Assembly (NCBI GenBank): GCA_018676675.1
Contig: JABHEG010000334.1
Coordinates: 1-64,000 of the forward strand
Direction of reading: 5' to 3'
Origin: Lentisphaerota bacterium
Lineage (GTDB): Bacteria; Verrucomicrobiota; Lentisphaeria; Oligosphaerales; JABHEG01
DNA length: 64,000 nt
Below the pieces are notes generated by a model. The model made no database searches and was not told where the DNA came from. It worked only from the letters and a program-made list of their open reading frames with translations. Position 1 is the stretch's first letter; every line of letters begins with the position of its first letter. This document shows positions 43,454-52,724 of this stretch, piece by piece. Made by a program: the position numbers and the translations under genes.

Positions 43454-44267
43454 ACGAGAGGGTCTTGCGGACGCCATCAATGACCTGTTCCGGAGTCGCG
43501 CGTGCCAAGACACTTTGAGCTCCAACCGCGCCCCAGAAGGACAGGTCCCGGCCGAACTCCCGTTTGAGCTGACCAATGTCCATAGACTCTGCCTGCACTG
43601 CTTCCAGTATGTCGACCCCGATCTCAATCAAGTCCGGAATGAGCGTGGTGACATAACCGCAGCAGTGGAAGGCCACGTGCACGTCGGAGCGGATCCCCCT
43701 GAGGTGCTCAACAATGCGCAAATGACGCGGGCGATACCACTGCCGGTACTGCTCCGGGCTCATGATCAGGTTCTCCTGCATGCCCAGATCATCGCCTATC
43801 CAGACAATGTCGACCCCAGCGTGGACATAGGCACCGTAGACGCCCATTTTCCACTCGGCAATCCTGTCAAGCTCGCGTTCCAAACGGACGGGATCGTCGT
43901 AAGGCATGGTGAGCGTTTCGCTGTCCCCAAACCAGTGTTTGGCCTGCTCGAAAACGCCACAAGCATACGCACCACACACTGCCAGGCCTCGCCCCTGGAG
44001 AGTCCTGACCTGTTGCCTGGCCCGGTCGATTTCAGCGACCGTGGGCCGCGGAAGCCATTCGTACTCAGAAGCAGCTTCCGGACACCTGTGTCGAGGCATT
44101 GCCACATAGCGAATGTCGTGTCCGAAGACGTCTGAGAAGTCAACGTCTGGGTTGCCCTGCTCCTGCTGCAAACGTTCTATCATCCCCGCGGAAGGGCGCA
44201 GATTGTGCGGAACACGATCCGGTTCCCTGTGTGCTAACGTCTCCAGGACCCGTTCACGCGAATTCAT
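43317..44267 (-). CDS. Uroporphyrinogen-decarboxylase-like (MtaA/corrinoid-type) methyltransferase
   Basis: The 316-residue protein belongs to the UroD superfamily and resembles its corrinoid-dependent methyltransferase branch more than heme enzymes. Typical features are the start MNSRERVLETLAHREPDRVP, WIGDDLGMQENLIMSPEQYR, a likely zinc site in FHCCG, and FWGAVGAQSVL. Heme-type UroD would have a longer conserved N-terminal Arg motif. It may demethylate or transfer methyl groups to a corrinoid or another carrier, but no corrinoid protein gene is adjacent. ATG 44267 has a GAGGAT-type site just upstream. It is convergent with the MMPL gene and its 3' end overlaps it. Confidence 0.87.
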   Translation of the reverse strand: MNSRERVLETLAHREPDRVPHNLRPSAGMIERLQQEQGNPDVDFSDVFGHDIRYVAMPRHRCPEAASEYEWLPRPTVAEIDRARQQVRTLQGRGLAVCGAYACGVFEQAKHWFGDSETLTMPYDDPVRLERELDRIAEWKMGVYGAYVHAGVDIVWIGDDLGMQENLIMSPEQYRQWYRPRHLRIVEHLRGIRSDVHVAFHCCGYVTTLIPDLIEIGVDILEAVQAESMDIGQLKREFGRDLSFWGAVGAQSVLARATPEQVIDGVRKTLSFMAPGGGYIAAPCHGLTEEVPWESVLAFHDAVQRFGAYPFPMSCP

Positions 44268-44579
44268 ATATCCTCATCGCTCCTCGTGTACTGACACACA
44301 CGCCTGGCCGTCGCCAGTTGTTCTATCGCTCATATTCGAGGTCGTAACGTGCGGTTGCTCGGCGCCTGAACAGAGCCGCGACTTTCGGGAGCGGTTTCCG
44401 GTTTTCGCCAACGTCGTGGTAGCTCTGAACGGCACGATACCGGGATCCGGCGGTGATGCAACCGCGGCGAAACGCGATGGCGCCTGCTGAGGCCCTTCAC
44501 AAGCCAGTCCCCTTGTGTGGGCTGTGCACAGAGGATATACTCGCGGAGCCTCTGGAAAACGTGAATCGGGAGAAAACCA
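44268..44579. other. Divergent intergenic region upstream of the giant PQQ-propeller gene
   Basis: These 312 bases separate divergent genes and contain no supported coding sequence. The promoter for the plus-strand gene is described separately; no convincing minus-strand promoter was seen. Confidence 0.5.
44513..44541 (+). promoter_or_regulatory. Candidate sigma-70-type promoter of the giant PQQ-propeller gene
   Basis: TTGTGT (44513-44518) and TATACT (44536-44541) are separated by 17 bases. A start near 44548 would give a leader of about 32 bases containing the GGGAGA ribosome-binding site before ATG 44580. Confidence 0.5.
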
Positions 44580-47500
44580 ATGCACCGTTCGAAGAGACTC
44601 ATCTCGACGTCACCTGCAATTGCTGTTCTGGCCCTTCTGGTCGCCGCCGCAACCAACGCTGCTGATTGGCCCGCCTACCGGCATGATTTTGCCCGTAGCG
44701 GACTCACGACTGAGCAGCTCTCACTCCCGCTCCATCTGCACTGGTCCTACAAGCCTCAGCATGGGCCACGCCCGGCATGGCCTGAACCGGGGCGCGAGTT
44801 GCACCGACTTGCGTTTGACTATGCTGCCGATGTCGTCGCGGCCCAGGGCCTTGTCCTGTTCGGGTCGTCCGCCGACCACAAAGTATATGCCTTGGATCTG
44901 AAGACAGGAGCCGAGCGCTGGTCCTTCTTCACTGGGGCACCAATACGTTTTGCTCCCGCCATTGCGGGGAATCGTGTGTTCGTCGCTTCGGACGATGGCG
45001 TTGTACGCTGTCTGAATCTGGCCAGCGGCGCGCTTGTATGGGAGTTCCATGGCGGCCCGACCCGTGAACTGATGTTCGGCAACGGCCAACTCATGGGGAG
45101 GTGGCCCATCCGTACCGGTGTCGCAGTGGACCAGGGGACTGTGTACTTCGCAGCGGGGATGTGGCCGTCGGAGGGCGTCTACGTCTACGCGTTGGGCGCT
45201 GCGGACGGCAAGGTCATCTGGCAGCAGCTCGAAACGGCGACGCGCTACCAGAAGCAACCCCATCCCGGCTCGTTCGCGTTGCTCGGAGTGGCCCCCCAGG
45301 GCTATGTCGTCGGCAATGACACACAGATGTTCATCCCCACTGGTCGCAACGTGCCCGCCGCATTCAGTCGCGCCAACGGGGGCTTTCAGTATTACCACAG
45401 CGCTCCCGCTGGTTGGGGGAATCGCTGGGGAGGCACCTGGAACATGATTGTCCGTGACAAGCTGGTCGGCTGGCGGAATCACCATGTTCCAGACGTCAAC
45501 ACTGTTGTCGGCGAGGGCAAGCCGCACGCAGAAGATGGCCTTGTGGTCTTCGACGCCAAATCAGGCAACCGAGCCCTGGAAGTAAAGGGCAAACTCCGTG
45601 CCGTGGCTGACGGTTCCGTTCTCTATGCTTCAGGCGCGGGCAAAATCGGGGCCTATGACTTGGACGGGTGGTTCGGCGAGAAGGGGTGGAAAGCGCGCTG
45701 GGAAAGCAACATCGGGCGCACCTACTCTCTTGTAAAGGCAGGCGATGCACTCGTGGCCGGCGGCGAAGGAACAGTGGCTGTGTGTGACGCCAACGGCGGG
45801 AAGACGATCTGGCAAGCCGCGACTGAGGGACAGGTCCGCAGTCTCGCCGTCGCTGATGGACGCCTCCTTGCGAGCACGACGACCGGCCACATCCTCTGCT
45901 TCGGCGCAGCGGACGCGGGACAGCCGCAGAACCGAAGCCCGCAGGAAGATGCGACGGCCATGGCCCGGATGTCTGCCGACCAGGCGGCCCGATCCAGAAC
46001 CGACACCGTGCTCAAAGCAACTGGTGTCAGCAAGGGATACTGCCTCGCGCTGGCCCCGAGCAACGCTTCCTTCCTCTACCACCTCAGCCAAGCGACCGAG
46101 CTGACAACGTATGTGCCCGAACCCGATGCCGGCAAAGCACAGGAACTGCGTCAGGGCCTGGACACAGTCGGACTGTACGGTCCCCGAGTAGTTGTCCAGT
46201 CAGGGACGCTCACGACCCTTCGTTTCCCTCCGTATTTCGCCGATCTCATCATTCTTGGCGATGGCAGCACAGCAAGTCGCGAGGGGCAGGCAGCAGAAGA
46301 GGTGTACCGCTTGGTGCGCCCTCATGGCGGCAAGATCTACATCCCCCTCGACGACCCGGGCAGCGCAGTTGCGGGCGTGACCGAATGGCTCAAGGAAGGC
46401 GGAGTCCCGGCAGCAGAGATTACCCAACAGCCCGACGCTATTTTGGTTTCCCGTGGCAAGCTCCCGCGCAGCGACAACTGGAGCCATCAGTACGGCAACC
46501 CGCAGCGGACCGGTTCGTCGGCTGACGAACGCGTCAAGCTTCCGTTGCGTCTCCTTTGGTTTGGTGAACCAGGACCTGCAACCATCGTCAGCCGCCACTG
46601 GCAAGGGCCCGCCCCACTGTGCGTTGATGGCCGGATGATTGTGACCGGACAACGACATATTTCGGTAGTCGATGCCTATAACGGGCGGGTTCTCTGGCGG
46701 CGCGAATTCCCCCAGGCGGGCCGTTGGTCTATCCCGGGGAAAGGCAGCAACGTCGTGGCAACGGCTGACAGCGTCTTCCTCGCAACCAAAGGGCAGTGCG
46801 CCCGGCTGGCAGCCGGAACGGGTGAGGACCTGAACGCATACTCTATTCCCGATGTGCCGGCTTTGCCCGATGATCTGCGTGCCGCGCTTGGGACGTGGTG
46901 CTTCCTGGCGGCGGACGGCAACCAGCTTTTCGGCAGCATGGGGCGCAGTGTATCTGAGGGGCAGTGTCTCTTCTCACTCGAACAGGAGACGGGTGATCTC
47001 CAATGGGCCTACGTCGCCTCCGGGCCTGTTCCCAACAACGGAATCTCTGTTGGGAAGGAGACGGTTTTCCTCATCGAGCGGATCAGCGGAACGGACGCGG
47101 AGGCGGCCCGTCGACGCGGCGAAGACGTCGATGCCGGCAAGCGTCTGGTAGCACTTGATCGAGGTACCGGGGCCATTCGCTGGACGACTCAGGACAAGGT
47201 GGGCTCGCGCACCACTCTGTGGCTCTCCAAAGGCGTTCTGGTCGCCATCGGCGGTGGTGGGCTTACGGGGTATTCTGCCGACACGGGTGCGATGCTCTAC
47301 ACGCGCACAGCCGGGTTCCGTCGTTCTGCGGTTATCGCCCGCGACACGATTTATGTTCAACCGTTGGCTTTCGACCTCTTTACAGGCGAATCCCGGCTCC
47401 GGGAGGGCACGTTCACCGATGCGAAGTCTCCCTGGAATTTCGTCCGCTCGTATGGGTGCGGCACGATGGGTGGTGGTCCTAATCTCCTTGCCTTCCGTTC

Positions 47501-49562
47501 GGCAACTATCGGCTTCTATGGGTTAGACGGTGATACGGGTGTACACAACTTCCCCGCTGTCCGTGCCGGTTGCTGCATCAATGCTATTCCTGCCAACGGC
47601 CTGCTGCTCGTGTCGCCGGGTGATGCGGGCTGCTCGTGCAGTTACAGTTACCAAACGACCCTCGCTCTCGTGCCCGATGAAGCCCGCGACAACTGGGGCG
47701 TCTTCTACGATCGACTTCCGAACACAGCCGTTGACCGTGTGTCGCTCAACCTGGGAGCTCCCGGCGACCGACGGTCGGAGGACGGCAGTATGTGGCTCGC
47801 CACGCCGCGACCGAGGACGCGCTCACACCGTACGAACATCGCCGTTCCCTTCCGCTACGACTGTCTGGAGGGCTTCGGCCCTTACTACAAGGCAGCCGCT
47901 TCCCGCAACATTCTCGGAACGGAAACGCCATGGGTTCACTCCAGCGGCATCCGCGGCATCCGGCACCTGGAGGTCGATCTCGACATTCTCGACCGAGGCA
48001 TGGCCAGCTGGTTTGCGCCGGTTGCCCCAACGGTCGACGGCAAACTGGAGGAAGCGTGCTGGGACGGTTACAAAGCCTACCCATCGCAAGCTTCCGGCGG
48101 CTCTGTTATGCTCCGCTATGATCGCGAAAACCTGTACCTCGGGTGTACGCGCCAGCTCCCGTCAGGGACGTCCCCAAAGACGAATGTCACGGTTGCTGAT
48201 GGCCCTGTGTGGGAGGACGACGCGTTTGAGGTCCTGATCAGTAACCGCCCTGCCGCACCAACTCCCCAGGGAACAACCTGCCTGCACATGGCTCTTTCAC
48301 CGAGCGGAGCCAAATACGATGCCAAGTGGACCTACGTTTCTGCCTATGGGACCCTCGACATTCCCCAGCTCGAAGTCATTGCCGATGGTGACCCCAGAGA
48401 CTGGGGTGACGACGGCCTCCGCGTCACCTCCCTTCCTGGCCCGAGAGGCGTGCTTCGTGCCCCGGAGAATCTCGACCCATGCTTCCGGATTGCCTGGTGC
48501 CCGGAAGGACTCCTCGTGCTTGCTGAAATCACCGACAACGCGGTTTGTGAAAACTCCAACACCGGACGTTTGTACCAAGGTGATTCTCTCGAACTGTTCA
48601 TGACTCCGGGCATTGGCAACCGTGAGAGTTTCCAGGTCGTCATTGCTCCTGGAGCAAGCAAGAAATACACGACGCCACGACATCGCTTCTATGACCGGCG
48701 CAGAAGCACCAAAGGGAGCAAGCTGGCCTTGCAGGTCGGGAGCGCTGCCGTTCCCGGTGGGTACCTGATCGAGGCCCTCCTGCCGTGGAGCAATCTCAAG
48801 ATAGATCCAGCCCTGGGCACTGAGTTCGGCCTGCAGGTACTCGTGAACGACAGCGACAAGGGAACGGTCAGAGGCCCACACGCGCTCTGGCATCCGGCCG
48901 GCAACACTGAGAAGCACTCATTGGCGTACCAGGGCTTCCGTTTGGCAGCTGCCGCAGCGCCCCCCATCACCTTCACCCGGACTGAGAAGCCAACCAGCAG
49001 ATGGCTGTATAGCGCGGTCAAGCCTCATGCGTTTCCGCTCAGTTTCCCGTCGCTCGGAGCAGATCAGGAACAGGCGGAGTACAACGCCGGCTGGCAGAGC
49101 GCCGTGCAACTTGCCGGGCAGACCTTCACTGCGGAGATGGCCATCCCGTGGAAGGTCCTTGCTGAGGCAGGCCTCCACCGTGATCAACTGATGATTTCCG
49201 TCAGCACGCGAGGTCCCCTCCCCTCCGGACCGCGCAAAGGGAGAGGCTTTGAGCAGCTCCTCCTCGTTCCCATGAGCAAGACCGAGTCCCACCCCGTGGA
49301 TGTCCGTCTTCACTTCCGCGAGCCTGACGGAGCGAAGCCCGGGCAGCGTGTTTTCGATGTAAAACTCCAGGGAGAGACCGTCTTGACGGACTTTGATGTG
49401 GCGAAAGCCGCCACGGCCACCGGCAACGCGGTTGTCAAAGAGTTCCGCGAGGTCTCCGCCTCACGGGCACTTTTCGTGGACTTCATCCCAAAGTCGACCG
49501 CTGCGGGACAGAGTGACGTCCCGGTCTTGAGTGGCATTGAGCTGCGGAAGGTGAAGCGGTAG
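44580..49562 (+). CDS. Giant exported PQQ-like beta-propeller protein with methyltransferase-like insert and nested CBM9-like domains
   Basis: The 1660-residue protein has a signal peptide (AIAVLALLVAAATNA) and two PQQ/BamB-type beta-propellers, about 28-450 and 640-1080. Each opens with the same kind of sequence (DWPAYRHDFARSGLT; NWSHQYGNPQRTGSS). Between them, about 480-630 resembles a Rossmann methyltransferase domain (GYCLALAPSNASFLYHLSQA, GLYGPRVVVQSG, YFADLIILGD), with the SAM-binding Gly-rich loop eroded to APSNAS. After 1143 a CBM9-like domain starts (PTVDGKLEEACWDGYKAYP), is interrupted near 1250, and appears to resume at about 1500 (YNAGWQSAV, TAEMAIPWKVL); a second CBM9-like domain lies between. 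It probably binds extracellular glycans. The function is unknown. Confidence 0.85.
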   Translation: MHRSKRLISTSPAIAVLALLVAAATNAADWPAYRHDFARSGLTTEQLSLPLHLHWSYKPQHGPRPAWPEPGRELHRLAFDYAADVVAAQGLVLFGSSADHKVYALDLKTGAERWSFFTGAPIRFAPAIAGNRVFVASDDGVVRCLNLASGALVWEFHGGPTRELMFGNGQLMGRWPIRTGVAVDQGTVYFAAGMWPSEGVYVYALGAADGKVIWQQLETATRYQKQPHPGSFALLGVAPQGYVVGNDTQMFIPTGRNVPAAFSRANGGFQYYHSAPAGWGNRWGGTWNMIVRDKLVGWRNHHVPDVNTVVGEGKPHAEDGLVVFDAKSGNRALEVKGKLRAVADGSVLYASGAGKIGAYDLDGWFGEKGWKARWESNIGRTYSLVKAGDALVAGGEGTVAVCDANGGKTIWQAATEGQVRSLAVADGRLLASTTTGHILCFGAADAGQPQNRSPQEDATAMARMSADQAARSRTDTVLKATGVSKGYCLALAPSNASFLYHLSQATELTTYVPEPDAGKAQELRQGLDTVGLYGPRVVVQSGTLTTLRFPPYFADLIILGDGSTASREGQAAEEVYRLVRPHGGKIYIPLDDPGSAVAGVTEWLKEGGVPAAEITQQPDAILVSRGKLPRSDNWSHQYGNPQRTGSSADERVKLPLRLLWFGEPGPATIVSRHWQGPAPLCVDGRMIVTGQRHISVVDAYNGRVLWRREFPQAGRWSIPGKGSNVVATADSVFLATKGQCARLAAGTGEDLNAYSIPDVPALPDDLRAALGTWCFLAADGNQLFGSMGRSVSEGQCLFSLEQETGDLQWAYVASGPVPNNGISVGKETVFLIERISGTDAEAARRRGEDVDAGKRLVALDRGTGAIRWTTQDKVGSRTTLWLSKGVLVAIGGGGLTGYSADTGAMLYTRTAGFRRSAVIARDTIYVQPLAFDLFTGESRLREGTFTDAKSPWNFVRSYGCGTMGGGPNLLAFRSATIGFYGLDGDTGVHNFPAVRAGCCINAIPANGLLLVSPGDAGCSCSYSYQTTLALVPDEARDNWGVFYDRLPNTAVDRVSLNLGAPGDRRSEDGSMWLATPRPRTRSHRTNIAVPFRYDCLEGFGPYYKAAASRNILGTETPWVHSSGIRGIRHLEVDLDILDRGMASWFAPVAPTVDGKLEEACWDGYKAYPSQASGGSVMLRYDRENLYLGCTRQLPSGTSPKTNVTVADGPVWEDDAFEVLISNRPAAPTPQGTTCLHMALSPSGAKYDAKWTYVSAYGTLDIPQLEVIADGDPRDWGDDGLRVTSLPGPRGVLRAPENLDPCFRIAWCPEGLLVLAEITDNAVCENSNTGRLYQGDSLELFMTPGIGNRESFQVVIAPGASKKYTTPRHRFYDRRRSTKGSKLALQVGSAAVPGGYLIEALLPWSNLKIDPALGTEFGLQVLVNDSDKGTVRGPHALWHPAGNTEKHSLAYQGFRLAAAAAPPITFTRTEKPTSRWLYSAVKPHAFPLSFPSLGADQEQAEYNAGWQSAVQLAGQTFTAEMAIPWKVLAEAGLHRDQLMISVSTRGPLPSGPRKGRGFEQLLLVPMSKTESHPVDVRLHFREPDGAKPGQRVFDVKLQGETVLTDFDVAKAATATGNAVVKEFREVSASRALFVDFIPKSTAAGQSDVPVLSGIELRKVKR

Positions 49563-49664
49563 CTGACTACCGCTGCCTCTCACCGTCTGTGGTTCTCATC
49601 CCCGGACGGACCCGGCTCTGTGCTTCGGGTGGCTGTCTCCCCACTGACGACACTGGAGGAATCG

Positions 49665-52637
49665 ATGCGAGACGCCTGCGTAAGGCTGGCAGCGTCACTT
49701 CTCGGCTACACGATCCTTGCCACTCCTGCCCTGGCCGCGACGAATGTTGCCTCCCTGGCCCACGGTGCGTTGATCACGGGGCCGGTGAACTGCTCAGGAA
49801 GTCGCGGGAAGCCGCCGGTCGCCATCGATGGCGAAACGAGAGCGTATGGACGGTCCTGGGGTTACATGTGGGGCTATCTGAACACGCCACTGGTGGTACG
49901 CTTCAGGGAGCGCGTCTCCATCAACGTTGTAGATATGCTCCTTCTCGACGTGGATGGACGGGACTACGGCTACGTCATCGAGACATCTACCGAAGACGGC
50001 CGTTGGCTCCCGGCTGTCAATCGCGCCAGCGCTCGTGACAAGAGCTGGCAGACACATCGCTTCACGTCGCGGACAACCCGGTCCCTCCGGGTCACATTCA
50101 CCCGCACGTCTGTTCAGGCCCGAAGCTACCACGTGGTGGAGATAGCCGCTTACTCACTACCGAAAGGCGTGACAGAGACCCCGCTCCGTCGGGCCTGGGA
50201 GCGGCCACGTTTCCCAATCCCGCCCACTGACACTCAGCTACTCGGGGCAGAATCGGTTCTGAGGCAGTTGCAGGACCCGGACCGCGTCGGCCAGGTGAGA
50301 CGTCTGAAGCCGGGAGCACAAGCCAGGTGGGATACAGATGGCGATGGCGTTCCCGATATGCTGATCACTCGGGAGCAAGCCGGTGTTGTCGTGGCCGTTG
50401 ACGACAATGGCGACATGTCGGCAACCACCGAGGAAGCCGATGGGACCGATGATTGCCTGGTTATCGATCTCAAAGGCGATGGAACACTTGATCGGGCAGT
50501 CGACTATATGGATTGGGACAGCAGCGGGTTCGCTGACACGATGGTGCAAACTTACGTATCGGGGAGCCCCTGGGGCAGTCGAGCCTTGGTTCTGATACGA
50601 GACCTGGACGAGCGAGGCCCGAAGCGCCTCTGGCATCTGACTCCGCAGTACGGTTACAGCCAGGGCGGCTGCCAGTGGCACTGCGACTTCGGCGGCGACG
50701 GCTATTTTGTCATGTTCGGCTGGAACGCGACCACTGCCGGATGGGAGGGACGCTGGGAGAACCCCTTCTGCTTCTACGATCCGGATGGTGACGGGTTCCC
50801 CGAAGAAACCGTGCGCGTCTCGGGAACGGGGGGCCGTCTTCGCTCAGTGCGCTACGGGATCAACGCCGACAACGACGCTCCGACTGACCAGGACTATGAT
50901 TACGATATGTCCGTCACCGTTCTCGGGGCGGTCGTGCCTCCCCGTAACGAGTTTACTCGGTTCCGCCTGCGCAGCGGGAGTTACACCGGTGACTACCTCA
51001 AGTGGGAGCGAACGCGACAAGTGGTCCGCGAGCTTGCCTGGAAACGGGCGTTGCTCGTATGGGACGAGGACGACCGGAATGTCGCTCCTTCACGCGGCTC
51101 CTCTGAACGGTGGGAGGGGGTCCTCAACGCCGCCTATCGTGGTTTCCCGCAAGAGGGTGGTCCACACTGCGGCACTGCAAACAAACGGTACGAGCTCGAC
51201 GGCGATTTCAGCGGCCGAATGAAGCTCTACTACTGGCCCGCTGACCAACGCCTCCATTTGGTTGGTGCCGAACAAGGCACCATGGTGGTGGACTACGATC
51301 GCGACGGTGAGACGGACCTCACGGTCGAGTATCATGACCGGGATGGTGATGGCTTTTTCGATGCGCGTGAGATCATCTGCCAACGCCTGAACTACAGGCG
51401 CAGTGCCAACGGCGGGCCATCCCTCAGCAAAGCGATCCACGCACCAATGCCGCTGGACTTCAGTGTGTTCAGCGCCCCTTGGAAGGACGCCTTGTCGGAG
51501 ACGTTGGCAGCGCAAGAGGAGGTGCTTTCAGCCATTGCCCGCGTGTCAGGCAGGACCGAGATACCCAACGGCCCAATGGCGTACTTTCGGACGGTGACCA
51601 GGCGGGAGTTTCCCGGTGCCAATGCCATGCGGAAAAGCCCTGAGGCACGACGCTACTACCAGGACCTCGAGGTTGAGCTTGCTCTGGCTTCACTGCTTAA
51701 GGGAGACACTCCCCGTCCGCTCGAGGCTGCGTTCACAGGCACTGTGACCCGCGCCCGTCGGTTTGTCGATGGAGGCTGTCTCCGTGAAGCGGCCGCATTG
51801 CTTCGTGGGGCAAGGCTCCCCGGGGCAACCCACGAACCGCATCCCTTCCGCCCCGTCTTTCCGGGGAACGCCTTCGCCATGCTGGGCAGGAAGATCACAG
51901 CGGGATGGGAGTCAGGCATCATTGCCTACAGAGCGTATTGGGGGAAAATCGACGTGTTTGGCAAGGTGACGGCTGAGCCTCGGCTCGCGCTGTTCGATGC
52001 TCCCGGCGTGGACTACCACCGTGAGCTCAAGTCGGGGATGGACGTCCTGCACGTCGGGAAGACATCCGGCTTGGGGGGACTCAATATCTGGCACTCGGGG
52101 CAACGTCTTCCGGCCCAGTGGGGGAGAGCCGATGACGCAACTGTCCCCATTGAGCACGACGTGCGCCGTGCCGGACCGGAGGCCGCTGAAGTCCTGATGC
52201 TCACCCGCGGCTGGGATACCCCGTGCGGACGGCTTGATATCGTCCGTCGTCTCACGATTGCTTCGGGCCAGCGACACACGGAAGACAACCTGGAGATCAG
52301 CTGCACAGGAACCAAGGCGCTTGAATTCGGCCCCGGGATCACACGCCTCGGCGACGGTCAACACCTGACGTCTGCCGGGAAGGGCTACGTGGCCACGTGG
52401 GGCGATCAAGAAATCGGTGCTGGCCCGGTTGGTCTTGGGGTGGTGTTTGACCCGACTCTCTGTCGGCGTATCGAGACAACGCCTGACGAGTTCCTTGTCC
52501 ACCTCACCGCCCAAGGTCCAAAGATCACAACACAACTGCTGCTGGCTGGTGCCTGGGCCCGAGCGGGCCATATCACGAGGGCCGAGGACTGGTTTGCCTA
52601 TATGAAAGGACTGGCCGCAACACGGTCCGAGCGTTGA
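49665..52637 (+). CDS. Exported calcium-loop-rich protein with DUF4861-like C-terminal domain
   Basis: The 990-residue protein has a signal peptide (MRDACVRLAASLLGYTILAT, ending near PALA) and a discoidin-like N-terminal domain (VAIDGETRAYGR, TRSLRVTFTRTS). A long middle follows with at least seven Asp-rich loops of the DxDxDG type: DTDGDGVPD, DDNGDMSAT, DLKGDGTLD, DWDSSGFAD, DPDGDGFPE, DYDRDGETD and DRDGDGFFD. These should bind calcium. The C-terminal third resembles DUF4861: GIIAYRAYWGKIDVFGK, GMDVLHVGKTSGLGGLNIW. ATG 49665 has GGAGGA just upstream. DUF4861 proteins occur in polysaccharide utilisation loci, but their activity is unclear to me. It lies between the PQQ protein and a pectate lyase on the same strand. 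Confidence 0.8.
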   Translation: MRDACVRLAASLLGYTILATPALAATNVASLAHGALITGPVNCSGSRGKPPVAIDGETRAYGRSWGYMWGYLNTPLVVRFRERVSINVVDMLLLDVDGRDYGYVIETSTEDGRWLPAVNRASARDKSWQTHRFTSRTTRSLRVTFTRTSVQARSYHVVEIAAYSLPKGVTETPLRRAWERPRFPIPPTDTQLLGAESVLRQLQDPDRVGQVRRLKPGAQARWDTDGDGVPDMLITREQAGVVVAVDDNGDMSATTEEADGTDDCLVIDLKGDGTLDRAVDYMDWDSSGFADTMVQTYVSGSPWGSRALVLIRDLDERGPKRLWHLTPQYGYSQGGCQWHCDFGGDGYFVMFGWNATTAGWEGRWENPFCFYDPDGDGFPEETVRVSGTGGRLRSVRYGINADNDAPTDQDYDYDMSVTVLGAVVPPRNEFTRFRLRSGSYTGDYLKWERTRQVVRELAWKRALLVWDEDDRNVAPSRGSSERWEGVLNAAYRGFPQEGGPHCGTANKRYELDGDFSGRMKLYYWPADQRLHLVGAEQGTMVVDYDRDGETDLTVEYHDRDGDGFFDAREIICQRLNYRRSANGGPSLSKAIHAPMPLDFSVFSAPWKDALSETLAAQEEVLSAIARVSGRTEIPNGPMAYFRTVTRREFPGANAMRKSPEARRYYQDLEVELALASLLKGDTPRPLEAAFTGTVTRARRFVDGGCLREAAALLRGARLPGATHEPHPFRPVFPGNAFAMLGRKITAGWESGIIAYRAYWGKIDVFGKVTAEPRLALFDAPGVDYHRELKSGMDVLHVGKTSGLGGLNIWHSGQRLPAQWGRADDATVPIEHDVRRAGPEAAEVLMLTRGWDTPCGRLDIVRRLTIASGQRHTEDNLEISCTGTKALEFGPGITRLGDGQHLTSAGKGYVATWGDQEIGAGPVGLGVVFDPTLCRRIETTPDEFLVHLTAQGPKITTQLLLAGAWARAGHITRAEDWFAYMKGLAATRSER

Positions 52638-52724
52638 CGGCCCAAGTTCCCCGAAGTAGAGTCCCGCAACTTCGCTTGACCCCGTCCGGACAATTGGGCA
52701 GCATGCCCTTTGAAAGGCACCATC

